A stretch of 64,000 nucleotides of DNA from Sphingobacterium sp. SRCM116780 (GCF_021442025.1 NZ_CP090446.1:2790001-2854000); one strand, 5' to 3'. Shown: positions 17,036 through 26,661, counted from the stretch's first letter. The notes: generated from the letters alone by a model not told the origin. Numbers and translations are program-made.

Positions 17036-17413
17036 ATGGCAGAAAAAATAAAATTAAACCTAGAATATATTGTAAATTCTTCACCAAGAATTTTATTTCC
17101 CTATTTAGAGGAACCGAATGCCCTATCACAATGGTTTGCCGATGATGTTAATTTTCGCGAATCTATCTATGACTTTATTTGGGATGACGAAAGTTACAAG
17201 GCCAAAATTGTCAGCATTAAAGAAAACAAACTCATTCGATATAAATGGCTTGAAGACGAACCCTATTACTTCGAATTAGAAATCGATCAAGACGAATTAA
17301 CAAATGATGTGGCGCTACGTATCACAGATTTTGCTAAAGAAGAAGATGTCGAAAATCGTAAAATGATCTGGAATAATTCAATTGAATATCTTCAAAGTGT
17401 AATTGGAGGATAA
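17036..17413 (+). CDS. START-like domain protein
   Basis: A 125-aa SRPBCC/START-like protein of the short Bacteroidota type. Landmarks are LEYIVNSSPRILFPYLEEPNALSQWFADDV, a strand-turn-strand middle (AKIVSIKENKLIRYKWLED) and a C-terminal helix (RKMIWNNSIEYLQSVIGG). It should fold as a helix-grip ligand-binding cavity. It is much shorter than full AHSA1 proteins and has no known ligand. A TATCTTTG promoter element lies just after its stop, so the downstream permease probably has its own promoter. Confidence 0.85.
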   Translation: MAEKIKLNLEYIVNSSPRILFPYLEEPNALSQWFADDVNFRESIYDFIWDDESYKAKIVSIKENKLIRYKWLEDEPYYFELEIDQDELTNDVALRITDFAKEEDVENRKMIWNNSIEYLQSVIGG

Positions 17414-17420
17414 AAAAGTA

Positions 17421-17428
17421 TATCTTTG
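17421..17428 (+). promoter_or_regulatory. -7 promoter element upstream of the LptF/LptG-like gene
   Basis: TATCTTTG matches TAnnTTTG exactly, 78 bases before the permease ATG. No convincing -33 TTG is seen at the usual spacing. Confidence 0.55.
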
Positions 17429-17506
17429 CATCTAAATAAAGGTCTATGAAAATAGACCTCTAAAGCTTCAAAAAAATCAAGGCTTTAGAAAGGAACACGT
17501 GAGCGG

Positions 17507-18976
17507 ATGAAAAAGATTTATTTACTTATTCTTAAATCCTTTATAAAGCCATTCTTTGTCACTTTTTGTATCGTGATGTTTGTGCTTTTGATGCTTTTCT
17601 TATTTAAATACATCGATGATTTAATAGGAAAAGGTTTTGAATGGTATGTCATACTGAAATTAATCGGCTATCAATGTGCCGTCCAGATTTCTATGGCTAT
17701 GCCCCTTTCTATGCTATTATCTTCCATCATGACTTTTGGTAATCTAGGTGAAAGCTATGAACTTGTTGCCATCAAAGCAGCAGGAGTTTCCCTCAGAAAA
17801 GCAATGACACCCTTATTTATTTTGGTTGGTTTTTTTAGCTTGAGCTCCTTTTTATTTTCAGATTACATCCTACCTATCGTCAATCTCAAAATGGGATCGC
17901 TCTTATACGATGTAAGAAATAAGAAAGCCGATTTCCTCATTAAACCAGGGATTTTCAATAACACCATTCCAGGCTATTCTATCCGTGCAAAAGGTAAAAA
18001 TGACAATGGTACCATCTTGTACGATTTGATGATTTATGATAATCAAGGTGGAAATGCAGGAAACACGGTATTGATTGCTAAAGAAGGCTTTATTTACAAT
18101 TCACCTGACAATAGCTATATGATCTTAAAACTAAAAGATGGTATTCGCTATGAAGATGCACGTGTAAAAAGCTCAAAAAGTTACGACCCTCGACAACAAT
18201 TTACACGATTCAAGTTTAAAGAGACGGAACAAAAATTTGATATGGAATGGAATAAAATGCAACGAACAGATGAAAATCTGTTCAAGAGCCACCAAGCCAT
18301 GTTGAATTTAAAACAGTTAAAGATATATACCGATTCAAATAAAATGAGATTAGATAGCGTAAGGACTATCCTATCTAAAACGTTGGATCATCGTTTTAAT
18401 TTGTATTCCACTTATTTTAATGATAAACAAGAAAAAATAAAACCTGCGAAAATAAAACCCTTTGACAATTTAGTAGAAGATCTTGTTATTCCAGAACAAA
18501 GAGCTCAAATTGCGGCAAATGCATTGAGTCAAGTAACCTACATGAAAGATGAGCTGAGTAATCGATTACCTGATTATAAAGATTTGAATGGAAAAGATAT
18601 CCGTTATCGGATCGAGTTTCATCGAAAATTTACATTAGCTGTTTCTTGTCTTTTGCTATTTGCTATTGGGGCACCCTTAGGGGCCATTATCCGAAAAGGA
18701 GGATTGGGTCTACCCGTTATCATGGCTATTATTTTCTTTTTGATCTATCACATTATTTCTACCGTAGCAGAAAAATCTGCTAAAGATGGTGGTATCTCCC
18801 CTATTTTAGGAATGTGGATGGCTATTATCGTGCTATCACCATTGGCAGCATTCCTAACCTATAAGTCAACCACAGATTCAGCCTTATTCGATATTGATCA
18901 ATATAAAATAAAAGCAGAAGCAGGTTGGAACTGGATCAAGAATAAATTTGGACAAAAGAAAGCGAAAACGCAATAA
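17507..18976 (+). CDS. LptF/LptG (YjgP/YjgQ) family permease
   Basis: A 489-aa inner-membrane protein with helices near residues 12-35, 50-78, 95-120 and three more near 380-460, flanking a large periplasmic beta-jellyroll. The opening LLILKSFIKPFFVTFCIVMFVLLM and the MPLSMLLSSIMTFGNLGESYELVAIKAAGVSL block are diagnostic of the family, which moves lipopolysaccharide or a related lipid from the inner membrane with LptB/C. Bacteroidota often have a single LptF/G-like gene per locus, so F versus G cannot be decided. The central region is longer than in E. coli LptF. Confidence 0.92.
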   Translation: MKKIYLLILKSFIKPFFVTFCIVMFVLLMLFLFKYIDDLIGKGFEWYVILKLIGYQCAVQISMAMPLSMLLSSIMTFGNLGESYELVAIKAAGVSLRKAMTPLFILVGFFSLSSFLFSDYILPIVNLKMGSLLYDVRNKKADFLIKPGIFNNTIPGYSIRAKGKNDNGTILYDLMIYDNQGGNAGNTVLIAKEGFIYNSPDNSYMILKLKDGIRYEDARVKSSKSYDPRQQFTRFKFKETEQKFDMEWNKMQRTDENLFKSHQAMLNLKQLKIYTDSNKMRLDSVRTILSKTLDHRFNLYSTYFNDKQEKIKPAKIKPFDNLVEDLVIPEQRAQIAANALSQVTYMKDELSNRLPDYKDLNGKDIRYRIEFHRKFTLAVSCLLLFAIGAPLGAIIRKGGLGLPVIMAIIFFLIYHIISTVAEKSAKDGGISPILGMWMAIIVLSPLAAFLTYKSTTDSALFDIDQYKIKAEAGWNWIKNKFGQKKAKTQ

Positions 18977-19023
18977 AAAGCTCATTTTGACTTATACATT
19001 ATAAATAAAATAGAATTCTACAC

Positions 19024-19031
19024 TAACTTTG
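19024..19031 (+). promoter_or_regulatory. -7 promoter element of ribBA
   Basis: TAACTTTG matches TAnnTTTG and lies 21 bases before the chosen ribBA ATG at 19053. No FMN riboswitch sequence is present in the short gap. Confidence 0.55.
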
Positions 19032-19052
19032 TATAATACATTTAAGATATCA

Positions 19053-20267
19053 ATGGATTTCAAATTAAATACGATTGAAGAAGCAATCGAAGATATAAAA
19101 GCTGGCAAAGTGATCATCGTAGTGGATGATGAAGACCGCGAAAACGAAGGTGATTTTATCACTGCAGCAAGAAATGCAACTCCAGAAATTATCAATTTCA
19201 TGGCAACTCACGGAAGAGGATTAGTATGTGCTCCTTTAACAAGAGAACGTTGTGATGAATTGCAATTAGAATTAATGGTTGGAAAAAATACAGCTGTTTA
19301 TGAAACGAACTTTACTGTTTCAGTCGATTTACAAGGATATGGCTGTACAACAGGTATTTCCGCTTCAGATCGCTCAAAAACAATTAAAGCATTAATTGAT
19401 CCGAATATTCGTCCTGAAGAATTAGGTCGTCCAGGACATATTTTCCCTTTAATTGCCAAAGACGGTGGTGTACTCAGACGCACAGGCCACACAGAGGCTT
19501 CAGTAGACTTAGCTCGTCTTGCTGGGTTTGAACCTGCAGGGGTATTGGTTGAAATTTTGAAAGAAGATGGTGAAATGGCTAGACTCCCCGAATTGATGGA
19601 AGTAGCAAAACGCTTTGATCTAAAAATTGTCAGCATCGAGGATTTAATTGAATACCGTTTAAAACATGATTCACTGATCACCGAAGAAGTTAAAGTCAAC
19701 ATGCCAACGACCTATGGTGACTTCCAATTAAAAGCCTACACTCAAAAAGATACTGGAGAACACCATTTAGCACTCTATAAAGGAGAATGGACAGAAGATG
19801 AACCTGTACTCGTTCGCGTACACAGTTCATGTATCACAGGAGATATTTTTGGTTCTTGTCGTTGTGATTGTGGCCCTCAGTTACACAAAGCGATGGACAT
19901 GATTCAAAAAGAAGGAAAAGGTGTTATCGTATATATGAATCAAGAAGGTCGTGGAATAGGCCTTGTTAATAAATTGCATGCATACAAATTGCAAGAAAAC
20001 GGTGTAGATACCGTGGATGCGAATTTAGAATTAGGTTTTAAGGCAGATTTACGTGATTATGGCGTAGGTGCTCAAATCTTACGGAATCTAGGCATTACTA
20101 AAATGCGTTTGATGTCCAACAACCCTACAAAACGCGCAGGTTTAATCGGTTATGGATTAGAAATTGTTGAAAATGTTCCAATTGAAATCGATTCAAATCC
20201 TTATAATGAAGAATATTTAAAAACAAAAAGAGATCGAATGGGTCATACCATTATGAAAAATCTTTAA
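19053..20267 (+). CDS. ribBA: Bifunctional DHBP synthase / GTP cyclohydrolase II
   Basis: A 404-aa fusion catalysing the two entry reactions of riboflavin synthesis. Residues 1-200 are RibB, converting ribulose 5-phosphate to 3,4-dihydroxy-2-butanone 4-phosphate: acidic loop [35 protein letters not shown]. Residues 205-404 are RibA, opening [27 protein letters not shown] supplies the zinc cysteines and NQEGRGIGL the catalytic loop. I chose ATG 19053 ([12 protein letters not shown]) rather than the upstream in-frame TTG, which would overlap the promoter element. Confidence 0.96.
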   Translation: MDFKLNTIEEAIEDIKAGKVIIVVDDEDRENEGDFITAARNATPEIINFMATHGRGLVCAPLTRERCDELQLELMVGKNTAVYETNFTVSVDLQGYGCTTGISASDRSKTIKALIDPNIRPEELGRPGHIFPLIAKDGGVLRRTGHTEASVDLARLAGFEPAGVLVEILKEDGEMARLPELMEVAKRFDLKIVSIEDLIEYRLKHDSLITEEVKVNMPTTYGDFQLKAYTQKDTGEHHLALYKGEWTEDEPVLVRVHSSCITGDIFGSCRCDCGPQLHKAMDMIQKEGKGVIVYMNQEGRGIGLVNKLHAYKLQENGVDTVDANLELGFKADLRDYGVGAQILRNLGITKMRLMSNNPTKRAGLIGYGLEIVENVPIEIDSNPYNEEYLKTKRDRMGHTIMKNL

Positions 20268-20274
20268 TCATATC

Positions 20275-20301
20275 AGGGAGTTCGCAAGTGCTCCCTTTTT
20301 A
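20275..20301 (+). terminator. Terminator after ribBA
   Basis: Stem AGGGAG/CTCCCT around a 10-base loop, followed by TTTTT. Short but properly placed, 8 bases after the ribBA stop. Confidence 0.6.
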
Positions 20302-20314
20302 TTTGTAGTTTTAG

Positions 20315-20713
20315 ATGATACAAGAAGACATGCAGCAGCTCGTTATATTTGATGGCGTTTGCAATTTATGCAACGGAACTGTGAATTTTATCATCAAAAA
20401 AGATAAAAAGGACAAGTTTCGATTTACCTCCCTACAATCCGAAATTGGGCAGTCGTATCTCCGTGCTATACCTTCAAAATCCGATTCTATTTTCTACATC
20501 AGAAATAAGCAAGTCTTAACAAAAAGTACCGCAGCCTTATTTATTGCCAAAGATCTAGGCTTTCCCTATTCATTACTGACTATTTTTCGATTTCTGCCAA
20601 CAACTTGGAGAGACAATTGTTATGATTATATCGCAAGAAATAGATATCGTTGGTTTGGAAAAAGAGAAACATGCGAAGTACCTTCTGAACAAATCCGTAA
20701 AAAATTTATTTAA
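20315..20713 (+). CDS. DUF393 / DCC family thiol-disulfide oxidoreductase-like protein
   Basis: A 132-aa protein with the family's opening LVIFDGVCNLCNGTVNFIIKKD, where CNLC is the paired-cysteine motif and DGxCxLC names the DCC group. It continues with RFTSLQSEIGQSYL, SDSIFYI and ALFIAKDLGFPYSLL, all conserved DUF393 blocks. A redox role is assumed from the CxxC motif and thioredoxin-like fold; substrates are unknown. The start could also be the Met at codon 6. The aldehyde dehydrogenase gene follows after 15 bases. Confidence 0.88.
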   Translation: MIQEDMQQLVIFDGVCNLCNGTVNFIIKKDKKDKFRFTSLQSEIGQSYLRAIPSKSDSIFYIRNKQVLTKSTAALFIAKDLGFPYSLLTIFRFLPTTWRDNCYDYIARNRYRWFGKRETCEVPSEQIRKKFI

Positions 20714-20728
20714 AAAAATTTACAAGCT

Positions 20729-22159
20729 ATGAAAAATCCTTTATTGCTCAATCAAGCATATATGAATGGAAAATTCATTTCCTCTAAAAAGACGTTTGAA
20801 GTCATCAATCCTGCAACAGGAAAAGTCATTGATACAGTCCCTGATTTAGACATCGAAGCCTGTCAAAAAGCAATACAATCGGCAGAAAAAGCTTGGCTTA
20901 CTTGGCGAAAAGTATCTTCAGGAGCACGAAGCATATTTGTCAGAAAATGGTACGAACTCATCTTAGAGAACAAAGATCATTTAGCCGAAATTATGACTCT
21001 TGAAAGTGGAAAACCCTTACAAGAATCATTAACTGAAGTTGATTACGGTAATTCCTTTGTCGAGTGGTTTGCTGAAGAAGGAAAACGGGCTTATGGAGAA
21101 ACTATACCCTCTTCACAAAATGGCATGCACTTGATGACGATCAAGCAAGGTATCGGCGTCGTAGCGGCTATCACCCCATGGAATTTCCCTTTGGCCATGA
21201 TCACCCGAAAAGTAGCACCAGCACTTGTATCTGGCTGTACAGTGGTCTTAAAACCTGCCTCACAAACCCCATTCACCGCATTGGCTTTAGTCAAACTAGC
21301 AGAAGAGGCAGGAATACCAAAAGGTGTCTTTAACGTATTAACAAGTAAAAATAGCGCTGCTTTTGGTCAAGAACTAGCAACCAACCCTATTGTAAGAAAA
21401 TTATCGTTTACAGGTTCAACTGAAGTTGGAAGAACTTTAATGCAACAAGCAGCTTCAAATATCAAAAAAGTATCCATGGAATTAGGAGGGAATGCTCCCT
21501 TCATTGTTTTTGAAGATGCTGATATTGATGCTGCTGTAAAAGGTGCTATAGCAGGTAAATTTCGTAACTCAGGACAAACCTGTGTATCCATTAATCGATT
21601 TTATGTGCAAGAGAATATCTATGATTCATTTGCACAAAAACTAACAGCAGCTGTTAAAAAGCTGAAGGTAGGCAATGGTCTGGAGAAAGGCGTACAGGTT
21701 GGTCCCCTCATTAATAGCAAGGGTCTGGAGAAAGTTCAAAAACATCTGGATGATGCGCTAAAACATGGCGCGACAATTACAACAGGTGGTAAACCGATGT
21801 CTGGTTTGTTTTTTGAGCCTACAGTACTGACAAACTTAACCCACGATGCACTAATCGCCAAAGAAGAAACCTTTGGCCCTGTATGCGCCTTATTCAAATT
21901 CAAAACAGAAGAGGAAGTTCTTACACTGGCAAACGATACCCCATTTGGATTAGCATCTTACTTCTATAGCCAAAATGTCAACCGTTGTTTTCGTGTTGCT
22001 GAGCAATTAGAAGCAGGTATGGTCGGTATTAATACCGGGTTAATATCCAATGCAGCTGCTCCATTTGGAGGGGTCAAAGAATCGGGTGTCGGACGGGAAG
22101 GATCCAAACATGGTCTGGATGAATACATGGAATTGAAATATTTGTGCTTTGCCGAATAA
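20729..22159 (+). CDS. gabD: Succinate-semialdehyde dehydrogenase-like NAD(P) aldehyde dehydrogenase
   Basis: A 476-aa aldehyde dehydrogenase. Catalytic Cys285 lies in SGQTCVS and general-base Glu251 in MELGGNAPF; the cofactor loop is FTGSTEVG. PWNFPLAMITRKVAPAL and SGCTVVLKPASQTPFTAL are characteristic of the GabD clade, which oxidises succinate semialdehyde to succinate in 4-aminobutyrate breakdown. The tail VGREGSKHGLDEYMELKYLC supports the same clade. Substrate assignment is by family only, as no gabT or transporter is adjacent. It is probably co-transcribed with the DUF393 gene. Confidence 0.9.
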   Translation: MKNPLLLNQAYMNGKFISSKKTFEVINPATGKVIDTVPDLDIEACQKAIQSAEKAWLTWRKVSSGARSIFVRKWYELILENKDHLAEIMTLESGKPLQESLTEVDYGNSFVEWFAEEGKRAYGETIPSSQNGMHLMTIKQGIGVVAAITPWNFPLAMITRKVAPALVSGCTVVLKPASQTPFTALALVKLAEEAGIPKGVFNVLTSKNSAAFGQELATNPIVRKLSFTGSTEVGRTLMQQAASNIKKVSMELGGNAPFIVFEDADIDAAVKGAIAGKFRNSGQTCVSINRFYVQENIYDSFAQKLTAAVKKLKVGNGLEKGVQVGPLINSKGLEKVQKHLDDALKHGATITTGGKPMSGLFFEPTVLTNLTHDALIAKEETFGPVCALFKFKTEEEVLTLANDTPFGLASYFYSQNVNRCFRVAEQLEAGMVGINTGLISNAAAPFGGVKESGVGREGSKHGLDEYMELKYLCFAE

Positions 22160-22222
22160 TGTAGAACACTTTTTATAATGTCCAAATTCATCATTGTATT
22201 GAATTTTAACATTATAAAAATG

Positions 22223-22251
22223 CCCCCAGAAAGTGTTTAACTTTTTGGGGG
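22223..22251 (-). terminator. Terminator between convergent genes
   Basis: Stem CCCCCAGAAAG/CTTTTTGGGGG (one G-T pair) with a 7-base loop. The T-tract (ATTTTTAT) follows on the minus strand, so it best serves the isomerase gene; it can also block the convergent dehydrogenase transcript. Confidence 0.7.
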
Positions 22252-22311
22252 TAATCAATATGTTGTACTTTATTTTTAGATTAAAGATCTTTATTTTGTC
22301 CTGTTTAAAAA

Positions 22312-23205
22312 CTATTTCGCATAGCTAGCAGGTACATAAGATGCTGCTTTAAGATAATCTATACTTTGCTGTAAACCAACTTCCAAATCTCCAGAAACTT
22401 CTTCCAGTTCAACAAATATTTGTTGCACACCTGCCTTTTTTGCATTTTTGAAGATAGCGTCAAAACCAACCATTCCACTTTGTCCAACTTCTCTGTGATC
22501 TTTGATATGAAGTGCTAAAAATCTACCTGGATATTTATTGAAATAATCTACTGGGCTTGATTTACCGATAACTGTCCAATATACATCCATTTCAAAAAAT
22601 ACATTTTGAGGATCCGTATGTTCGATCATATAGTCAAACATGATCACTTTGTCTTCTACTTTTTGAAATTCATGCGCATGGTTATGATACCCATATTTAA
22701 TCCCCTTTTGACGACATAACTTCCCTACTTCATTTAAGTACTTACATTGTGTTTCCAAATCTTTGACTGTTTTCGGAACTTCAAGCCATGGTGTTACAAT
22801 GTATTTCATACCAGCGGCTTTATGTGCATCGATCGCTTTCTCCCACCATGCCAACGCATTTGAAAAATCACCTGATGCTAACTCTTCCTTTGTCAACGTT
22901 CTAGTTACATGTGAAGAAATAACTTTCATTCCTGCTTTTTCAACTTTACTTTTAAAATCTTGCGGGCTTGTATTGTAGAATAGACCATCATTAAAGCCTG
23001 CAGCTTCAACACCTGTATAGCCCATACCTGCCAATCTTTTTAAAACTGGAAAATAATCTGTGTCATTGTGGATTAAACTTTTAACAGAGTACAATTGCAA
23101 TCCAATTTCTTTCTTTTTAACTTTCTGTTGCGCAAGACTTTTAAATCCTAAAAGACTAGTCCCGGTTATTAATAATGCGGTTACTAAAAATTTTAATTTC
23201 ATCAT
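22312..23205 (-). CDS. Secreted xylose-isomerase-like TIM barrel (sugar phosphate isomerase/epimerase family)
   Basis: A 297-aa protein with a signal peptide (residues 1-25, ending SLAQQ) and an AP-endonuclease-2-type TIM barrel: EIGLQLYSVKSLI, GYTGVEAAGF, YGYHNHAHEF with paired His, VFFEMDVYWTVIG with metal-binding Glu/Asp, ALHIKDHREVG and IFVELEE. The metal ligands expected for an isomerase are present. In Bacteroidota such secreted proteins often process keto-sugars, and a DUF1080 gene lies elsewhere in the window, but the two are not adjacent and no substrate can be named. Confidence 0.88.
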   Translation of the reverse strand: MMKLKFLVTALLITGTSLLGFKSLAQQKVKKKEIGLQLYSVKSLIHNDTDYFPVLKRLAGMGYTGVEAAGFNDGLFYNTSPQDFKSKVEKAGMKVISSHVTRTLTKEELASGDFSNALAWWEKAIDAHKAAGMKYIVTPWLEVPKTVKDLETQCKYLNEVGKLCRQKGIKYGYHNHAHEFQKVEDKVIMFDYMIEHTDPQNVFFEMDVYWTVIGKSSPVDYFNKYPGRFLALHIKDHREVGQSGMVGFDAIFKNAKKAGVQQIFVELEEVSGDLEVGLQQSIDYLKAASYVPASYAK

Positions 23206-23431
23206 TGTTTGTTTTATTATGAGATTAAGACATTCTTTTCTATTCTCGGTTTAGGTTTTTATTGAATATCCCGGAATGCTTATATGTAATATTATACATA
23301 ATTTCAAAAAATAGCAAGAATAGACTTAAAAGATCGAATAACATTTTAGGTACAATATACACGATCTAGGGAAAAATCTGTATTTTAGAGATTAGGAGTA
23401 GGAAAACCCCACTTCATTAAAAAGGAAAGAA

Positions 23432-23719
23432 ATGAAAGTTTATTTAACCGTTGTATTACGTACGAAAGAAGCTTATCGCGAACAAGTAAAACAAACCCTG
23501 CTGGATATGGTTCGTCAGACGCGTCTTGAACCTGCTGCCGAACTGTATAATCTACATCAAGGTACCGAAGACCCGAATGTATTTACATTTTATGAAACAT
23601 GGTCAGATCAAGCAGGTCTCGACGCACATAATGAACAACCTTATATCAAAAATTTTGGAACAGTTGCTCAAGAATATTTAGCTGATGCCCCTCTTATCAT
23701 CAAAACGAATTTGATATAA
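23432..23719 (+). CDS. Antibiotic biosynthesis monooxygenase (ABM) domain protein
   Basis: A 95-aa dimeric alpha/beta ferredoxin-like protein. MKVYLTVVLRTKEAYREQVKQTLLDMV is the first strand-helix, and EPAAELYNLHQGTEDPNVFTFYETWSDQAGLDAHNEQPYIKNF the ABM signature with FxFYExWxD. The family includes quinol monooxygenases such as YgiN and heme-degrading enzymes; the exact reaction cannot be told. A good AAGGAAAG sits before the ATG. Confidence 0.87.
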   Translation: MKVYLTVVLRTKEAYREQVKQTLLDMVRQTRLEPAAELYNLHQGTEDPNVFTFYETWSDQAGLDAHNEQPYIKNFGTVAQEYLADAPLIIKTNLI

Positions 23720-23829
23720 GTATCCTTCAGATAAAAATAGTTGCTAAGGATGGTAAATCATCAAGTAGAGAACTAAAGACACCTGATCAATAGAATTATA
23801 TATTTTTGCGACAAGAAAATCAGTAAAGC

Positions 23830-24159
23830 ATGCAAAACATATTATTCATTTGTAGTAGAAATAGGTGGAGAAGTTTAACAGCGGAAACAATTTATAAAAA
23901 CCATCCCTCGATTAAAGTCAAATCTGCCGGAACCGAAAGTAATGCAAGAATAAAAGTAAACGCAAAGCACTTAACTTGGGCCGATAGGGTATTTGTAATG
24001 GAAAAGCATCATAAAGAAAAATTAATAACGCAATTTCCTGTTGAAACTAAAGCGTTAGAAATAGTCACCTTGGAAATCCCTGATCAATACAAATTCATGG
24101 ATAAAGACTTAATTGAAGAGCTTGAGAGCTCTGTTTCCTGGTATTTCGAGGAACAATAA
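23830..24159 (+). CDS. Low-molecular-weight protein tyrosine phosphatase-like protein
   Basis: A 109-aa protein with the P-loop CSRNRWRS: Cys8-x5-Arg14, the catalytic motif of LMW-PTPs. It continues with LTAETIYKN, SAGTESNARIKV and ADRVFVMEKHHKEKL. It is shorter than classic LMW-PTPs (about 150 aa), and the general acid would be the Asp in LEIPDQYKFMD. This short form is common in Bacteroidota and related to arsenate-reductase-like folds. A TATTTTTG element shortly upstream could be its promoter. The substrate is unknown. Confidence 0.82.
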   Translation: MQNILFICSRNRWRSLTAETIYKNHPSIKVKSAGTESNARIKVNAKHLTWADRVFVMEKHHKEKLITQFPVETKALEIVTLEIPDQYKFMDKDLIEELESSVSWYFEEQ

Positions 24160-24185
24160 CTGCTTAAAGCCTTTAATTATAGAAA

Positions 24186-24626
24186 ATGATTTTTAATTAC
24201 GTTTTTAAATATTTTTACCTGCCCACCCTAGTCATGCTGTTGAGCTGCAGCTCTGCGGAAAATGATGCCACACCAAAATACTATCAAGCAATTGCTAATC
24301 GAGATACCGCATTTCTTAAAATCACCAAACGTAAGAATTTTTTCTATGGTCAGTATATCATTCAATATGGGTTGAGTTCAAAGGATTCTGGTGAAGTTCA
24401 AGGTAAGATTTCAGGGGACACACTCATAGGCGATTATTTCTATATTCCTAGAAATGGAGGTACAAAAAAAAGAACCGCATTTGCACTCTTGCAAAAAGGA
24501 AAGACATTAAGATTAGGGACGGGTGCAGTGATGAGTTTCTTGGATATCCCCTATTACGCACCCGATGTTCCCATCAACTATGATCAGAGCAAATTTGTTT
24601 TTGAGGAAATAAAAGCCCCAAAATAG
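24186..24626 (+). CDS. Small hypothetical lipoprotein
   Basis: A 146-aa protein with a lipoprotein signal: hydrophobic residues 4-20 and lipobox VMLLSC, lipidated Cys about residue 21. The mature part is a predicted beta-rich domain (FLKITKRKNFFYGQYIIQYG, GEVQGKISGDTLIGDYFYIP), reminiscent of small Bacteroidota lipocalin-like lipoproteins. Function not recognised. It follows the phosphatase gene by 26 bases and is probably in the same transcript. Confidence 0.7.
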   Translation: MIFNYVFKYFYLPTLVMLLSCSSAENDATPKYYQAIANRDTAFLKITKRKNFFYGQYIIQYGLSSKDSGEVQGKISGDTLIGDYFYIPRNGGTKKRTAFALLQKGKTLRLGTGAVMSFLDIPYYAPDVPINYDQSKFVFEEIKAPK

Positions 24627-24708
24627 ATCCTATTGAATAAAAAGTATGATAGGGATAATAAAAGATGATTTACATCAAAATATGAGGAACAAGAATAAAC
24701 AGAACCTG

Positions 24709-25857
24709 CTAATAACCATGTAAATTGATATCCGTCGTAGGTTTTATTTCAACAGTTTTACCCATTTTCTTTTGAATAACACCAAAGTGATGCATGTCCT
24801 CATCTGTTAATAAAGTAATAGCAGATCCAGCATCATGTGCACGACCAGTTCGACCAATACGGTGAACATAATCCAATGGAGAACGTGGGAGTTCAAAATT
24901 AATAACAACTGGTAAAGCATCAATATGGATACCACGACCGATTAAATCTGTAGCAACTAAAACTTGCACATCCCCTTTTTTAAAATAATCCAGATGATCT
25001 CTTCTACTCCCTTGTGATTTTTCACCATGAATAGAAATAGCCCTAATTTTATTTTTCAGTAGCTTCTCCACGAGTTTATCAGCCGTACGTGTAGAAGATA
25101 CAAATACCAGAACCTGATTCATTTTATTTTCTTTGATCAGATAGCGCAAGAATGGCCCCTTCGTTTCTGCAGTCACATGATAAGCTACCTGATCTATTTT
25201 ATCAATATCAAGAGCATCTTTTGCAATCTCTACAACAACAGGTTGAATCGCTAGAATATTCTTTATTTCAGAAATTTTATCATTTAAAGTTGCTGAAAAT
25301 AATGTCGTTTGTTTTTTCTTAGGCAACAAAGCAAAAATTTGCTTTAATTCATCCTCAAATCCTAACTGAAACATTTTATCAGCCTCATCAATAACTAAAT
25401 GTTGAATTTGACTAATGCTTAATGCTTTGTTATGGATTAAGTCGAGCAGACGACCTGGAGTTGCGGTTAACACTTCCACCCCTAACATCCCTTTCATTTG
25501 CGGATTGATAGAAACACCTCCATAGACCGCCATCGTTTTGATTTCACGTTTTAGATGGCCTGTAAAAGCCCTAAAAACTTCATCGATTTGAATAGCTAAT
25601 TCACGCGTGGGAACAAGAACTAATACCTGAATATTTCGATCACGCTTAACCTCCTGCTGCTGTAGTTTCTCTAGAATAGGCATCACAAAACAAGCTGTCT
25701 TTCCCGATCCTGTTTGTGCAATTCCCATTAAATCTTTTCCCGACAAGATAACCGGAATGGTTTGTTCTTGTATTGGAAAAGGTTTTAGATAACCCAATTG
25801 TTTAACAGAATGAATAATATGGTGTGATAATCCTAAAGATTCAAATGACATAAGCAT
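24709..25857 (-). CDS. DEAD-box RNA helicase, RhlE-like
   Basis: A 382-aa ATP-dependent RNA helicase consisting of the two RecA-like domains and little else. Motifs in order: Q-motif FPIQEQTIP, I AQTGSGKTA, Ia PTRELA, GG-containing VYGGVS, II DEAD, III SAT, IV VLVFVSSTRTAD, V ATDLIGRGIHID, VI HRIGRTGR. The short C-terminal tail lacks a cold-shock or RNA-binding extension. Such proteins act in ribosome assembly or RNA turnover. An alternative start is the Met at codon 3. Confidence 0.94.
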   Translation of the reverse strand: MLMSFESLGLSHHIIHSVKQLGYLKPFPIQEQTIPVILSGKDLMGIAQTGSGKTACFVMPILEKLQQQEVKRDRNIQVLVLVPTRELAIQIDEVFRAFTGHLKREIKTMAVYGGVSINPQMKGMLGVEVLTATPGRLLDLIHNKALSISQIQHLVIDEADKMFQLGFEDELKQIFALLPKKKQTTLFSATLNDKISEIKNILAIQPVVVEIAKDALDIDKIDQVAYHVTAETKGPFLRYLIKENKMNQVLVFVSSTRTADKLVEKLLKNKIRAISIHGEKSQGSRRDHLDYFKKGDVQVLVATDLIGRGIHIDALPVVINFELPRSPLDYVHRIGRTGRAHDAGSAITLLTDEDMHHFGVIQKKMGKTVEIKPTTDINLHGY

Positions 25858-25987
25858 GTTTTATTTACGACAAAAGTACATAATTCTTCCCCCACTTCTC
25901 CTAAAATAAGTCTGTTTACTTTTTCTCGTTTTTATAAAAGGGAAGAGTTGGTTTTTATTTCTTGGAAAGATGAAGATAAATTAGATC

Positions 25988-26533
25988 TTACTTATTACCT
26001 TTTGATAGTCTGTATTTTTTATACGCCTTAATCAATAACATTAACAAAATGGCTAAAGATAAAAGACCAAGTACACCATAGATCCAATTTAATGCAGATT
26101 TTAAAATAACGGTAAATACAATGGCAAATAATAGAATGGTTGCTACTTCATTCCACATGCGGAGTTTGGAAGAACTTAATGTTGATTTTTCATCACGGAG
26201 GTTGAACATCATACGCTGACTGATGAAATGATAAGTGATCATACCTGCTACAAATAACAGCTTCACTTGCATCCAGCCCATTTGTAATAATTCGGGATTG
26301 ATATACAACATGACCAATGCAGAGATAACCGTAATATACATGGATGGTGTCGTAATCACCCACCACAAACGGTTTTCCATGATCGAGAATTGTTTATGTA
26401 AAACAGTATAGGCTTCTTTAGATTGATCCTTAGCTTCCGTATGATAAATAAATAATCGAGGCATATAAAATAAACCTGCCATCCAACAAATAACAAATAT
26501 AATATGTACAGCCTTAGCGTAGAGATAAACCAT
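25988..26533 (-). CDS. hemJ: Protoporphyrinogen IX oxidase HemJ
   Basis: A 181-aa four- to five-helix membrane protein of the HemJ (TIGR00701) type, which oxidises protoporphyrinogen IX to protoporphyrin IX. The N-terminal KAVHIIFVICWMAGLFYMPRLFIYH segment carries the conserved His10 and Arg; LWWVITTPSMYITV, WMQVKLLFVAGMITYHF and MWNEVATILLF are the other conserved helices. It lies downstream of hemE, consistent with a shared haem pathway, but a hairpin in the gap suggests separate transcription. Confidence 0.92.
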   Translation of the reverse strand: MVYLYAKAVHIIFVICWMAGLFYMPRLFIYHTEAKDQSKEAYTVLHKQFSIMENRLWWVITTPSMYITVISALVMLYINPELLQMGWMQVKLLFVAGMITYHFISQRMMFNLRDEKSTLSSSKLRMWNEVATILLFAIVFTVILKSALNWIYGVLGLLSLAILLMLLIKAYKKYRLSKGNK

Positions 26534-26609
26534 GAGTATAATGAATTAGGACAAAGATAGCCGAATATTTTTTTAATTAGAAGAGATTGATAGAAGATCT
26601 GAAAACAAG

Positions 26610-26638
26610 ACAAGGAACATAAAGTATATGCTCCTTGT
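26610..26638 (-). terminator. Terminator after hemE
   Basis: Stem ACAAGGAACAT / ATGCTCCTTGT with one mismatch and a 7-base loop, followed on the minus strand by CTTGTTTTC. It separates hemE from hemJ. Confidence 0.55.
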
Positions 26639-26661
26639 TTTATTTCATACTTATTAAGTTA

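Noticed and set aside
18977..19052. Possible FMN riboswitch before ribBA
   Set aside because: The gap is only 76 bases, lacks the conserved RFN motifs, and already holds a promoter element close to the start.
19298..19702. 134-aa minus-strand ORF inside ribBA
   Set aside because: It lies entirely within the strongly conserved ribBA coding sequence; reverse-frame shadow.
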